64,000 bases of DNA from assembly GCF_001247745.1 (NCBI RefSeq), contig NZ_LAIR01000002.1, forward strand, positions 2,108,001 through 2,172,000. The letters are read 5' to 3'. The stretch is from Luteipulveratus halotolerans (GTDB lineage: Bacteria; Actinomycetota; Actinomycetes; Actinomycetales; Dermatophilaceae). The notes below the pieces were generated by a model, which did no database searches, had not been told where the DNA came from, and saw nothing but the letters and a program-made list of their open reading frames with translations. Below, in pieces: positions 1 to 8,354 of this stretch. The translations under genes were made by a program, and so were the position numbers. Position 1 is the first letter of the stretch. The number at the start of each line of letters is the position of its first letter.

Positions 1-261
1 GGTCACCCCGAGGTAGAGCAGGTAGGCGACACCAGCCCAGCGGATGACCGCGAACACCGCCTCGGACCGGGCCAGGACCGCGCCCAGACCACACGCGACG
101 AGCGTGCCCTGCACGATGTTGGCGACGAAGATGCCCGACGCCGTCAGCATCCCTCGACGACGGCCACCCGCGACGGTGCTGCGCAGGGTGAGGAAGGAGT
201 CCGGACCAGGAGCGATCGCGAGCATCGCTGCGAACGCGACGAAGGCGAGGTACTGGCTCAT
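1..261 (-). CDS. LysE/RhtB family exporter, N-terminal part (cut by window edge)
   Basis: An 87-codon open frame runs off the left edge of the window, so only the N-terminus is visible. It begins MSQYLAFVAF and continues with a hydrophobic helix, the APGPDSFLTLRS segment and a second helix ending WAGVAYLLYLGV. The GP-x-(F)-L element after the first helix and the AGVAYLLYLG segment are typical of LysE/RhtB amino-acid or metabolite exporters of the inner membrane, usually about 205-215 residues. The substrate cannot be told. The start ATG is preceded by a -10-like TACCCT ending 7 nt upstream and no ribosome binding site, suggesting a leaderless message. It is separated from the acyl-CoA synthetase by 64 bp. 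Confidence 0.85.
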   Translation of the reverse strand, partial: MSQYLAFVAFAAMLAIAPGPDSFLTLRSTVAGGRRRGMLTASGIFVANIVQGTLVACGLGAVLARSEAVFAVIRWAGVAYLLYLGVT

Positions 262-268
262 GTGCGCC

Positions 269-274
269 AGGGTA
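269..274 (-). promoter_or_regulatory. Putative leaderless -10 element of the LysE-type gene
   Basis: TACCCT on the minus strand (TANNNT form) ends 7 nt before the ATG at 261. No Shine-Dalgarno sequence lies between them, so transcription would begin at or next to the start codon. This is pattern evidence only. Confidence 0.45.
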
Positions 275-325
275 GGTCGCGCCCTCGCCGCGTCAGCAGC
301 GATCTCACGAGGTGATCGCGAGCGC

Positions 326-2167
326 TCAGTCGGTGTAGAGGGTGTCCAGCTCGGGCTTGTACTTGCCGGTGACGACCTTGCGCTTGATCTTCAGGCTCGG
401 GGTCATCTCGCCCTCCTCGACCGTGAGGTCGCGCGGGAGGATGATGAAGCGCTTGATCTGCTCCCAGCGGTTGAGCTTGCCGTTGAGCTCGTCGATGTAG
501 CCCTGGACCATCTCACGGCAGGCGTCGGAGGTGACGACCGTGCGGTAGTCGGCGTCCGCCATGCCGTGCTGCTTGGCCCAGTCCAGGATGCTCTCCTCAT
601 CGAGCGTCACCAGTGCAGAGACGAACTTGCGCCCGTCGCCCTCGATGACCAGCTGCGAGGCGTAGGGGCAGATGCCCTTGAACAGCGACTCGATGACCGA
701 CGGCGCGACGTACTTGCCGTTGGAGGTCTTGAACAGGTCCTTCTTGCGGTCGGTGATCTTGAGGTGACCGCTCGGCAGCTGCTCACCGATGTCGCCGGTG
801 TGGAACCACCCGTCCTGCAGGGCCTCGGCCGTCGCGTCGTCCAGGCCGCGGTAGCCCTGCATGACACCCGGGCCCTTGATCAGGATCTCGCCGTCGTCGG
901 CGATCTTGACCTCGGTGCCGGGCAGCGGCCAGCCGACCGTGCCGATCTTGTTGGCGCCCGGGTAGGGGCGGTTGACGAACGACGCCGCGCTGGTCTCGGT
1001 GAGGCCGTAGCCCTCCATGATCGGCAGACCCATCGCGTCGAACCAGCGCGCCACGTCGGGGTTGAGAGCGGCCGAGCCGGAGATGAAGAAGCGCACCCGT
1101 CCACCGAAACGGTCACGGATCTTGGCGAGCACCAGCTTGTCGGCCACCGAGTGCTTGACCCCGAGCAGCCCGCCCGGCTTCTTGCCGTCGTCACGGACCT
1201 GCGAGGCCTCGGTCGCGACGCCGCTGGCCCAGTCGAACATCTTGGCCTTCACGCCGCCCTCGTCGGCCATCATCGTGGTGATGCGGCCGTAGACCTTCTC
1301 GAAGATGCGCGGCGCAGCGCCCATCCAGGTCGGCCGCACGACCGGCAGGTTGTCGATGATCTTGTCGACGCGGCCGTCGATCGCGGTCGGGAAGCCGACC
1401 TGCAGAGGCAGCGTCAGCAGCACCTTGCCGAACACGTGCGCGAGGGGCAGCCACAGGAACTGCAGGTCGTCAGGGTTGAGCAGGTGGGCCGAGTCCACCG
1501 CGGCGGCCTCGTACGTCCAGGCGTCGTGCGCGAGGCGGACGCCCTTGGGTCGTCCGGTCGTGCCCGAGGTGTAGATCAGCGTGCTCAGGTGATCGCTCTG
1601 GATACCGTCGATGCGCTGCTCGAGCACGTCGGCGTGCTCGGCGAGATAGGTGGCGCCGAGTGCCTCGAGGTCGGACAGGGTGATGACCCAGTCGCCGTCG
1701 CCGGAGCCGTCGAAGGTGACGACCTTCAGGATGCCGTCACCGGCCTCCCGGCCCTCGCGGAGCTTGGCGACCTGGCCGTCGTCCTCGGCGAAGACGACCT
1801 TGCTGCCGGAGTCGCCGACGATGTGCAGGACGTCCTCGACCGTCGTCGTCGGGTAGATCGTCGTCGTGGCACCGGCGGCGAGCATGACGCCGAGGTCGGC
1901 CAGAGCCCACTCCAGACGCGTGCTCGAGGCGATCGCCACGCGGTCCTCGGGCTCGATCCCGAGCGCGACGAGGCCGGCGGCGATACGGCGGGCACGCTCG
2001 TCGACCTGCGACCAGGTCAGCCAGTGCCACTCCTCACCCACCGGATGTCCGAACGCCTTGTCGTCCGGGCTCTTGGCGACCCGGTCGACGAACAAGTGGG
2101 CAACGGAACGGGCGCGCCCGTCGACCACGGACTGGTCGAACTGCTCATCTTTGAGCGACATCACCAT
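326..2167 (-). CDS. AMP-dependent long-chain fatty-acid--CoA ligase (FadD-type)
   Basis: This 613-residue adenylate-forming enzyme would activate long-chain fatty acids to acyl-AMP and then acyl-CoA at the membrane/cytosol interface. The P-loop-like A3 motif YTSGTTGRPKGV is near residues 199-210. EGYGLTETSA and GWFHTGDIGE follow in the expected order, and the C-terminal hinge is DRKKDLFKTSNGKYVAP. The KTSNGKYVAP form and the roughly 600-residue length match the bacterial long-chain (FAA1/FadD15-like) subgroup. I chose the ATG at 2167 because AGGAG lies about 8 nt upstream; the frame is open a further 26 codons to 2245, but that part is not enzyme-like. It stands alone downstream of ribF on the same strand. 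Acyl chain specificity cannot be read from sequence. Confidence 0.93.
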   Translation of the reverse strand: MVMSLKDEQFDQSVVDGRARSVAHLFVDRVAKSPDDKAFGHPVGEEWHWLTWSQVDERARRIAAGLVALGIEPEDRVAIASSTRLEWALADLGVMLAAGATTTIYPTTTVEDVLHIVGDSGSKVVFAEDDGQVAKLREGREAGDGILKVVTFDGSGDGDWVITLSDLEALGATYLAEHADVLEQRIDGIQSDHLSTLIYTSGTTGRPKGVRLAHDAWTYEAAAVDSAHLLNPDDLQFLWLPLAHVFGKVLLTLPLQVGFPTAIDGRVDKIIDNLPVVRPTWMGAAPRIFEKVYGRITTMMADEGGVKAKMFDWASGVATEASQVRDDGKKPGGLLGVKHSVADKLVLAKIRDRFGGRVRFFISGSAALNPDVARWFDAMGLPIMEGYGLTETSAASFVNRPYPGANKIGTVGWPLPGTEVKIADDGEILIKGPGVMQGYRGLDDATAEALQDGWFHTGDIGEQLPSGHLKITDRKKDLFKTSNGKYVAPSVIESLFKGICPYASQLVIEGDGRKFVSALVTLDEESILDWAKQHGMADADYRTVVTSDACREMVQGYIDELNGKLNRWEQIKRFIILPRDLTVEEGEMTPSLKIKRKVVTGKYKPELDTLYTD

Positions 2168-2248
2168 GGGGGACTCTCCTGCAGGTTGTTCGGTGGCGCA
2201 CAGCATGTCAGGTGCGGCGGCGAACGACAGCCCGTCGCCGTACACAGC

Positions 2249-3199
2249 TCAGCTGTCGGCCAAGAGCTCTCTTGCGGTGTCGACGTCACGACCGATCTGC
2301 TCCACGAGTGCATCGATGGAGTCGAACTTGTCGTTGCCCCGCAGTCGGCGTACGAGCTCGACACTGACCGGCTCGCCGTAGAGGTCGAGGTCGGTCCGGT
2401 CGAGGACGTGGGCCTCGACCGTGCGGGCGACGTTGTCGAACGTCGGGTTGGTGCCGATCGAGATGGCGGCCGGCAGCCGGTGATCGGGGTCGCCCGCGTC
2501 GAGGCCGTGGCGGATCAGCCACCCGGCGTAGACGCCGTCGCCCGGGACCAGGCCCTGAGCGTCGCGCGAGAGGTTGGCCGTCGGGAAGCCCAGCTCGCGA
2601 CCACGCTGCAGGCCTCGGACGACCGTGCCGGACACGTGATGGTGGCGGCCCAGGACGTCGGCCGCGGTCGCGACGTCGCCCTCGGTGAGCAGCTGGCGTA
2701 CCTCGGTGGAGGACCAGCGGTGGTCGGTGCCGACGTCCTCGAGGGTGAGGACGTCGAAGTCGTAGCGGTCGCCCAGCTCGCGCAGCGTCGAGATGTCGCC
2801 GGAGTTCTTGACGCCGAAGCGGGTGTCCTTGCCGACGATCACGGCGACGGCCCGGAGCCGGTCGACGAACACGTCCTTGACGAACTCCTCGGGCGTCTGG
2901 GCCGCGAGCTCGCGGGTGAACGGCATCAGCAGCACGGCGTCGAGGCCGGTGCGCTCGAGCAGGTCGAGCCGGTCGGCCGTGCTCGTGATCATGGCGGGGG
3001 CGCGGTCGGGGTGCAGCACTGCGAGCGGGTGGGGCTCGAACGTCACCGCCACCGAGCGCGCGCCACGCGAACGGGCCTGCTCGACGACCGTGGCGAGGAC
3101 CGAGGCGTGACCGCGGTGGACGCCGTCGAAGTTGCCCAGCGTGACGACGGTCGGACCGAGATCGGCGGGGACCTCGGACAGGTCGGTCAGGCGAAGCAC
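2249..3199 (-). CDS. ribF: Bifunctional riboflavin kinase / FMN adenylyltransferase
   Basis: The enzyme converts riboflavin to FMN (kinase) and FMN to FAD (adenylyltransferase) in the cytosol. The N-terminal nucleotidyltransferase motif GNFDGVHRGH is at residues 22-31. The C-terminal kinase domain begins around VSGTVVRGLQRGRELGFPTANL, and EAHVLDRTDLDLYGEPV contributes the usual acidic/arginine elements. The GTG at 3199 places GNFDGVHRGH at the family-typical distance from the N-terminus. A second GTG at 3259 overlaps the truB stop as GTGA and would add 20 atypical residues; neither start has a strong ribosome binding site. The gene follows truB in the conserved rbfA-truB-ribF order. Confidence 0.93.
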   Translation of the reverse strand: MLRLTDLSEVPADLGPTVVTLGNFDGVHRGHASVLATVVEQARSRGARSVAVTFEPHPLAVLHPDRAPAMITSTADRLDLLERTGLDAVLLMPFTRELAAQTPEEFVKDVFVDRLRAVAVIVGKDTRFGVKNSGDISTLRELGDRYDFDVLTLEDVGTDHRWSSTEVRQLLTEGDVATAADVLGRHHHVSGTVVRGLQRGRELGFPTANLSRDAQGLVPGDGVYAGWLIRHGLDAGDPDHRLPAAISIGTNPTFDNVARTVEAHVLDRTDLDLYGEPVSVELVRRLRGNDKFDSIDALVEQIGRDVDTARELLADS

Positions 3200-3255
3200 G
3201 GCGGCAACTCTACTGGCACGTACGACGCCCGCTGCGGCGACCGGGTCGGCGGCGC

Positions 3256-4161
3256 TCACGCCGGGAAGACCACGTGGGAGCGGACGAGGCGCTCGGACTC
3301 GTCGAGGACGGCCACCAGGTCGTCCCCGGCGAGTGCCGCCACCGGGTCGCGGCGGCCGGGTGACGAGGGCAGCCGTTTGCCGTGCCGGAGGTCGATCGCC
3401 TCCTCGGCGGACACCTCGCGCACGGCGAGCTGCGAGCGCGCGGCCTCGGCCATCGGGATCAGCGGCAGCGCCTCGCCTGCGTCGACCGAGGCTGCGAGGT
3501 CGTCGATGGTCCGGGCGGCGTCCAGGGTGAAGCCGCCCACCCGCGTACGCCGCAGTGCTGTCAGGTGCCCGCCTGCGCCCAGCGCGGACCCGAGGTCACG
3601 GGCGAGCGCGCGGACGTAGGTGCCCGAGCTGACCTCGACCTCGACGTCGAGGTCGACGACGTCGCCGTCGGGTGTCGCGGTCTCGCGGCGGGCCAGCACG
3701 TCGAACCGGTGCACGGTGACCGGACGAGCGGGGAGGTCGACTTCCTCGCCCGCCCGGGCCCGGGTGTAGGAACGCACGCCCTTGACCTTGATGGCGCTCA
3801 CCGCGCTCGGGACCTGCTGGATCGCCCCGGTGAGGGCCGCGACCTGCTCGGCCACGGCCTCCTCGGACACGCCGCCGACGTCGTACGACGCCGTCACCTC
3901 TCCCTCGGCGTCATCGGTGAGGGTGCTCTGGCCGAGCCGGATGGTCGCCGTGTAGGTCTTGTCGGCGCCCACGACGAAGGTCAGGAGCTTGGTGGCCTTG
4001 TTGACCCCCAGCACGAGCACGCCGGTGGCCATCGGGTCGAGCGTGCCGGCATGGCCGACCCGCCGTGTGCCCGCGAGGCGTCGCGACCGTGCCACGACGT
4101 CGTGGCTCGTCCAGCCCTGCGGCTTGTCGACGATCAGCAGACCGTCCGCGATCGAGCTCAT
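3256..4161 (-). CDS. truB: tRNA pseudouridine(55) synthase TruB
   Basis: A 301-residue pseudouridine synthase that isomerises U55 in the T-loop of tRNAs. The N-terminal LLIVDKPQGWTSHDVV and the catalytic motif HAGTLDPMATGVL are present, with the catalytic aspartate at residue 42. The C-terminal region has a PUA-like tail (LRHGKRLP). Its ATG overlaps the rbfA stop by 4 bp (ATGA), indicating translational coupling. It is followed directly by ribF, the classic bacterial arrangement. Confidence 0.96.
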   Translation of the reverse strand: MSSIADGLLIVDKPQGWTSHDVVARSRRLAGTRRVGHAGTLDPMATGVLVLGVNKATKLLTFVVGADKTYTATIRLGQSTLTDDAEGEVTASYDVGGVSEEAVAEQVAALTGAIQQVPSAVSAIKVKGVRSYTRARAGEEVDLPARPVTVHRFDVLARRETATPDGDVVDLDVEVEVSSGTYVRALARDLGSALGAGGHLTALRRTRVGGFTLDAARTIDDLAASVDAGEALPLIPMAEAARSQLAVREVSAEEAIDLRHGKRLPSSPGRRDPVAALAGDDLVAVLDESERLVRSHVVFPA

Positions 4162-4607
4162 TCGGAGGCGCTGCCACCCTCGTCGTCGTCGGCGGGCTTG
4201 CGGTAGGGGTCGGCGTCACCGGCGTAGGTGGCTGCGGAGGCGTTCTGCGCCAGCTCGGCGTCACGCTCCCGCGCGTCGCGCAGGGCCTTCTCGATGCTGG
4301 CGGCCCCCTCGGGGATCGCGTCCGGGATGAACTCCAGAGTCGGCGTGAGCCGGATGCCGAGTCCCTTGCCCACCGCTGAGCGGATCCGGCCCTTGTTGTC
4401 CTCGAGCGCCTCGGCCGTGCTCTCACGCTCGGCGTCCTCGCCGAACACCGTGTAGAACACCGAGGCCTGCTGCAGGTCACCGGTGACGCGCACGTCGGTG
4501 ACGGTCACGAAGCCGACGCGCTCGTCCTTGAGCCGGAACTCGAGGTACTCGGCGACCAGCGACTTGATGCGATCTGCGACCTTGCGGGCGCGTGCGGGGT
4601 CAGCCAT
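4158..4607 (-). CDS. rbfA: 30S ribosome-binding factor RbfA
   Basis: A 149-residue late 30S assembly factor that binds near helix 1 of 16S rRNA. RKVADRIKSLVAEYLE at the start, then FVTVTDVRVTGDLQQASVFY and IRSAVGKGLGIRLTPTLEF, match the KH-fold RbfA family, followed by a short acidic actinobacterial tail (ADDDEGGSASE). AGGAGG lies about 6 nt before the ATG. It heads rbfA-truB-ribF but is about 9.3 kb from infB, which normally lies just upstream; the intervening block carries the ergothioneine genes. Confidence 0.95.
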   Translation of the reverse strand: MADPARARKVADRIKSLVAEYLEFRLKDERVGFVTVTDVRVTGDLQQASVFYTVFGEDAERESTAEALEDNKGRIRSAVGKGLGIRLTPTLEFIPDAIPEGAASIEKALRDARERDAELAQNASAATYAGDADPYRKPADDDEGGSASE

Positions 4608-4664
4608 GGTTCCTCCTGGCGTTCGATGTGGCTCCAGCGCCTGCCAACCCTAGGCGATCAGCCA

Positions 4665-5711
4665 TCACCCGACGACGTCGCGACCGCTGCCCTTGCGGGC
4701 CACGATCACGTCGCGGTCGATCGAGGCGTCGACGCGGTGCCGGAAGGTGTCGTCAGCGGGGTCTCCGACGACGGTGAGTCCGTGCTGCTCGAGCAGGTCG
4801 GCGAGCTCGTGCGGGGGCGCGACGTGGCGGTTGTACGACAGCCCCACCGCTCCCCCGGTGCGCAGCGCACGCACCCATCCCGGAAGCGCGGAGTCGAGCA
4901 GCTCCAACGGGTTTCGGGCGATGCGGTCACCGTGGGAGCCGTGCTGGACGCCGTACGGGGTGTCGGTGACGACCACGTCGAACGCCCCGCTGCGGACGAG
5001 TCCTTCGAGCCGTGTGGTGTCGGTGCCGAGATAGGTGAGTCGCTGGGTGCGACCGGCCTTGAAGTCCTCCTTGGAGGGCGCGACCTCGACGTCCAGACGT
5101 CGCCCGCGGTGCTGGCCCGCCGTGCGGATGGCACTGGTGCGCACGGTGTGCTTGAGGCGCGTCTGGCGCAGCCAGGTCTTGAGGAACGTCTCGTACGCCT
5201 CGAGGTCACGCTTGTCGAGGTCGACACCGGTGACGTCGAGGCCGTAGGTCAGGGCCAGGTTGAGCGTCGTACCGCGCCCGCACATCGGGTCGAGCACGTC
5301 GAGCGTGCCGTCGAGCAGTCGCTGGGGCCGGCTCGTCGCGGCGGCCGTGACGTTGAGCAGCAGACGCGTGAGCTGCTCGTTGGTCTTGCCCGGGTACTTC
5401 TGGATCGTGAGCAGATCGCTCGGGTAGGCGTCGACGCGATCGGCAGCCACCGGGCGGAGCAGCTCTCCCTCGGCCTCGAACAGCGCATGCACCGCCGACA
5501 GGTTGGACAGGGCTCGTACGCCGACCGGACCGATCTCGTCCGCACTCACTCTGAGGTAGTCGACGCCGGCGATCCGGGTGGCCTCGACCGTCACCTCACC
5601 GTCGATGAAAGCCGTTGCAAGAGAACGGGCTTCGGCTGCCATGAGTGCGGGAGCGGCGTCGGCGTACACGCGGTTGGCGGACGGCGCGACGAGCAGGAGG
5701 AAGGCGGTCAT
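4665..5711 (-). CDS. THUMP/Trm11-like SAM-dependent RNA methyltransferase
   Basis: A 348-residue protein whose C-terminal half is a Rossmann-fold methyltransferase: SAM-binding motif I DPMCGRGTT at residues 141-149, GVDLDKRDLEAYETF as motif II and DTPYG at residues 250-254 as catalytic motif IV. The DxPYG variant is typical of the TRM11/TrmG10 group that N2-methylates guanosine in tRNA. The N-terminal 120 residues are consistent with a degenerate THUMP-like RNA-binding region. The exact modified base is unknown. It lies 57 bp upstream of... the rbfA start on the same strand order and 21 bp downstream of the TetR gene, so it may be cotranscribed with the regulator. Confidence 0.82.
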   Translation of the reverse strand: MTAFLLLVAPSANRVYADAAPALMAAEARSLATAFIDGEVTVEATRIAGVDYLRVSADEIGPVGVRALSNLSAVHALFEAEGELLRPVAADRVDAYPSDLLTIQKYPGKTNEQLTRLLLNVTAAATSRPQRLLDGTLDVLDPMCGRGTTLNLALTYGLDVTGVDLDKRDLEAYETFLKTWLRQTRLKHTVRTSAIRTAGQHRGRRLDVEVAPSKEDFKAGRTQRLTYLGTDTTRLEGLVRSGAFDVVVTDTPYGVQHGSHGDRIARNPLELLDSALPGWVRALRTGGAVGLSYNRHVAPPHELADLLEQHGLTVVGDPADDTFRHRVDASIDRDVIVARKGSGRDVVG

Positions 5712-5732
5712 CGGAGGATCCTCGCAGCCCGG

Positions 5733-6362
5733 TCAGGCGGCGTACGCGCGCAGGAACGTCTCGACGCCGACCTTGACGACACGTCGGACGACCGTGACAG
5801 GGGCGGGCTTGGTGCCGAACTCGCTGATGTCGTCGAGCTCGGTGCGCGCGAGCGCGATCAGCTGCTTGGCTGCGAGGACCGGGTCGGGCACCTCGAGGAA
5901 CCCGGCGTTGCCGAGCATCGCGAGCCGACCGGCGAGTGCCTCGATCACCGGCTCGTGCGCGGACTCGCGCAGCACCGTGAAGATCTCGGGGTCGCGTCCG
6001 ACCTCGGCGTTGGAGATGCGCGCCAGGGAGGCGGCGCACTCGGTGTGCCAGCTGATGACCAGATCGGTGGTGGCGGAGACGAGACTCGCGCGCCACTTCT
6101 TGGGCGTCACCTCGATGCCGTGCACCGCTCGGACCGCATCCTCGGTCGTCTGCCGAGCGACCTCGCCGACCCACACCCGGAACAGCTGGTCCTTGCCGCC
6201 GAAGTGGCTGTAGATCGTGGGCTTGGACACCTGCGCCGCCTTGGCGATCGCATCGACGCTGGCGCGCTCGTACCCGTGCTCGCCGAAGACGGGGCCGGCG
6301 GCGTCGAGGATCCGCTGCCGGCGGTCGGTGGTGGGTCGCGATGCGGTCGGAGCAGTGCTCAT
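5733..6362 (-). CDS. TetR/AcrR family transcriptional regulator
   Basis: A 209-residue DNA-binding repressor. The N-terminal helix-turn-helix reads RQRILDAAGPVFGEHGYERASVDAIAKAAQVSKPTIYSHFGGKDQLF in the usual register (quoted here by its position, residues about 17-65), followed by an all-helical ligand-binding domain with a TetR_C-like C-terminus. It is divergent from the MFS exporter at 6418, the standard arrangement of a repressor with its target efflux pump. I chose the ATG at 6362: a -10-like TAGGAT ends 7 nt upstream, fitting a leaderless start, while an alternative ATG at 6371 lies inside that hexamer. The ligand is unknown. Confidence 0.9.
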   Translation of the reverse strand: MSTAPTASRPTTDRRQRILDAAGPVFGEHGYERASVDAIAKAAQVSKPTIYSHFGGKDQLFRVWVGEVARQTTEDAVRAVHGIEVTPKKWRASLVSATTDLVISWHTECAASLARISNAEVGRDPEIFTVLRESAHEPVIEALAGRLAMLGNAGFLEVPDPVLAAKQLIALARTELDDISEFGTKPAPVTVVRRVVKVGVETFLRAYAA

Positions 6363-6369
6363 GTCTTGC

Positions 6370-6375
6370 ATCCTA
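6370..6375 (-). promoter_or_regulatory. Putative leaderless -10 element of the tetR-type gene
   Basis: TAGGAT on the minus strand ends 7 nt before the ATG at 6362. The expected -35 position falls within the imperfect palindrome at 6393-6406, so repressor binding there would also block its own transcription. Confidence 0.45.
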
Positions 6376-6392
6376 AAGCACTTGCCTCAACC

Positions 6393-6406
6393 AAACCGTT
6401 CAGTTT
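6393..6406. promoter_or_regulatory. Candidate TetR operator between divergent tetR and MFS genes
   Basis: The 14-bp imperfect palindrome AAACCGTTCAGTTT lies in the 55-bp space between the divergent starts. Five of its seven base pairs are symmetric. It abuts the MFS -10 (TAATTT, 6406-6411) and covers the likely -35 of the regulator gene. Position and symmetry fit a TetR operator; no binding data are available. Confidence 0.5.
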
Positions 6407-6411
6407 AATTT
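6406..6411 (+). promoter_or_regulatory. Putative leaderless -10 element of the MFS exporter
   Basis: TAATTT ends 6 nt before the ATG at 6418, with no ribosome binding site in between. It shares its first base with the candidate TetR operator. Confidence 0.45.
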
Positions 6412-6417
6412 TGATGC

Positions 6418-7809
6418 ATGACAGTCAACGAACGTGAACTCACGCACGACGCTGCACCGCAGCGACTGGACTCCACGACGCGCGTCCTCGTCGCGACCAT
6501 GGCGGTCGCCGCGTTCATCGCCGTACTCGACGGCACGGCCGTCACGACCGCGCTGCACGACCTGCAGGGCAGCTTCGGCGCCGGCGTCTCGGGCATCGTC
6601 TGGGTCACGACCGGCTACCTGATCGCAGCCGGCCTCGCACTCCCCCTCGTGGGGTGGGCGACCGACCGGTTCGGGGGCCGACAGGTCTTCCTGACCGGAC
6701 TCGGGATCTTCGTCCTCGGGTCGGTGCTGAGCGGCCTCGCCTGGTCGGTCGAGAGCCTCATCGCCTTCCGCGTCATCCAGGGCTTCGGCGGCGGACTCCT
6801 CGAACCCGTCTCGCTCGCCGTCGTCGCGGGGGCGGCGCCGCGCGACCGGGTCGGGCGAGTCATGGGGCTGATGTCACTCATCATCAACATCGCACCCGTG
6901 CTCGGCCCGCTCGTCGGCGGCCTGCTCGCGGGCAACGGCCTGTGGCGCGGCATCTTCCTGCTCAACCTGCCTCTCGGCGCCGCCGTCCTGGTGAGTGCGT
7001 TGCGCACACTGCCTCGTACTGCTCCGGCCCGCGCCGGTCTGCGTGCCGACGTCCGCGGAATGGCCCTGCTGTCACCGGGGTTCGTCCTCGTGCTCCTCGC
7101 GGTCAACCGGTGGGGTGAGGGTGCGCGCGGCGCTCTCCCGCTCGTGCTCGTGCTCGCCGGTGCCGCCCTGATGACGGCCTACGTCCGCCACGCGCTGCGC
7201 ACGGATGCACCTGTGCTCGACGTCCGGCTGCTCGCCGTGCCCGAGTTCGCTCGCGCGCTGCTGATCATGGGGATCGTCGGCTTCACGATGTACTCGCTGC
7301 TCACGGGGCTGCCCGTCGTCGCGGAGCGGCACTACGGTCTCGACGGGCTCGCGCAGGGCGCGCTCGTCACCTCCCTCGGCGCGGGTCTGCTCGTGTCGAT
7401 GTCGAACGCCGCCCGCATCAGTGACCGCATCGGCCCACGTCCGCTCGTGAGCGCCGGCGCCCTCACGATGGTGCCCCTGCTCGCCGCGACCGCAGTGCTG
7501 CACGACACGCTCCCGCTGCTCGCCCTGATGGTGCTGCTGGCGCTGACCGGCCTGGCGTTCGGCACCGTCGCCTCGCCGACGTTCTCGAGCGTGTTCAGGT
7601 CGCTGCCGCAGGAGCAGGCCGCACAGGGCACGACCGGCCTGTTCATCACCGTGCAGCTCGCCGCGTCGTTCGGGGTGACCGTGCTCGGGCTGCTGCTCAC
7701 CCAGCTGCCGGAGGACCCGTTCACTCCCCTGTTCGCGGTGCTCGCTGTCGCTGCGCTCGCGGCCGCGGTGCTGGCCCGTGGTCTGCCCGGCCGGTCGACG
7801 CACAGCTGA
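6418..7809 (+). CDS. MFS drug-efflux transporter, DHA2 (EmrB/QacA) type
   Basis: A 463-residue integral membrane protein with about 14 hydrophobic segments, the DHA2 topology. Motif C/D features are visible: AAFIAVLDGTAVTTALHDLQ in helix 1, the loop 2-3 motif GWATDRFGGRQVF, and RVIQGFGGGLLEPV in helix 4. It most likely exports a hydrophobic drug or toxic metabolite by proton antiport. Divergence from a TetR regulator with a palindrome between them supports inducible expression. The substrate is not predictable. Confidence 0.9.
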   Translation: MTVNERELTHDAAPQRLDSTTRVLVATMAVAAFIAVLDGTAVTTALHDLQGSFGAGVSGIVWVTTGYLIAAGLALPLVGWATDRFGGRQVFLTGLGIFVLGSVLSGLAWSVESLIAFRVIQGFGGGLLEPVSLAVVAGAAPRDRVGRVMGLMSLIINIAPVLGPLVGGLLAGNGLWRGIFLLNLPLGAAVLVSALRTLPRTAPARAGLRADVRGMALLSPGFVLVLLAVNRWGEGARGALPLVLVLAGAALMTAYVRHALRTDAPVLDVRLLAVPEFARALLIMGIVGFTMYSLLTGLPVVAERHYGLDGLAQGALVTSLGAGLLVSMSNAARISDRIGPRPLVSAGALTMVPLLAATAVLHDTLPLLALMVLLALTGLAFGTVASPTFSSVFRSLPQEQAAQGTTGLFITVQLAASFGVTVLGLLLTQLPEDPFTPLFAVLAVAALAAAVLARGLPGRSTHS

Positions 7810-7864
7810 GCGAGACGTCGCAATCGCGCCGGACCGGACCGATCGCGTGAGCCACTGTGGACGC

Positions 7865-8350
7865 ATGACGACCACACAGGCTCATGCGATCGACCCGATT
7901 CGGCTGAAGCAGATCTGGCGCGATCGGACGGACGAGCGCGGCAACCCGCTGCAGGCGTACGACTCGGACGAGACGTTTCCGCTGAGGTGCTGCCTGAGGC
8001 AGAGCCGCACGGGCGAGGAGATCGCTCTCATCTCCTACGCCCCACTCGCCGGTCGCTCGCCGTGGGCCGAGCGGGGGCCGGTCTTCATCCATCTGCGGCC
8101 CTGCGACGGGTACGCCGACGAAGGTCTCCCGGCCGACCACCGTCACGGCGCGCGAGTGCTGCGCAGCTATCGGCACGACGGCACGATGGACTACGACGGC
8201 ATCGTCGTCACCGAGCCGGGTGACGACCTGGAGCCGGTGCTGGCCGACCTGCTCACCGATCCACGACGGCACGAGGTGCACGTGCGGTCGGTGACCGCGC
8301 AGTGCTTCACCTACCGGGTGACCCGATCCGGCGAGGAACCGCTGGCCTGA
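7865..8350 (+). CDS. DUF1203 family protein
   Basis: A 161-residue cytosolic protein with the DUF1203 signature: an N-terminal IDPIRLKQIW, then GNPLQAYDSDE, PLRCCLRQSRTGEEIALISY and GPVFIHLRPCDGY. The family has no established biochemical role; the conserved CC and the GPVFIH segment suggest a compact fold. I use the ATG at 7865; the frame is open upstream to 7778 but that part is not family-like. A -10-like CACTGT ends 6 nt before it. It lies tail to tail with egtD, 4 bp apart. Confidence 0.85.
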   Translation: MTTTQAHAIDPIRLKQIWRDRTDERGNPLQAYDSDETFPLRCCLRQSRTGEEIALISYAPLAGRSPWAERGPVFIHLRPCDGYADEGLPADHRHGARVLRSYRHDGTMDYDGIVVTEPGDDLEPVLADLLTDPRRHEVHVRSVTAQCFTYRVTRSGEEPLA

Positions 8351-8354
8351 GCGG

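Noticed and set aside
299..319. Inverted repeat GCGATC ... GATCGC after the acyl-CoA ligase gene
   Set aside because: Only 6-bp arms with a 9-nt loop; too weak to call a terminator.
2168..2245. N-terminal extension of acyl-CoA ligase to 2245
   Set aside because: A good ribosome binding site supports ATG 2167 and the extra 26 residues have no similarity to the enzyme family.
44..3619. Long open frame of 1191 codons on the plus strand opposite acyl-CoA ligase, ribF and truB
   Set aside because: It is antisense to three well-recognised genes; its composition (Arg/Asp/Val/Leu-rich, no motif) is the usual third-position GC artefact of high-GC DNA.
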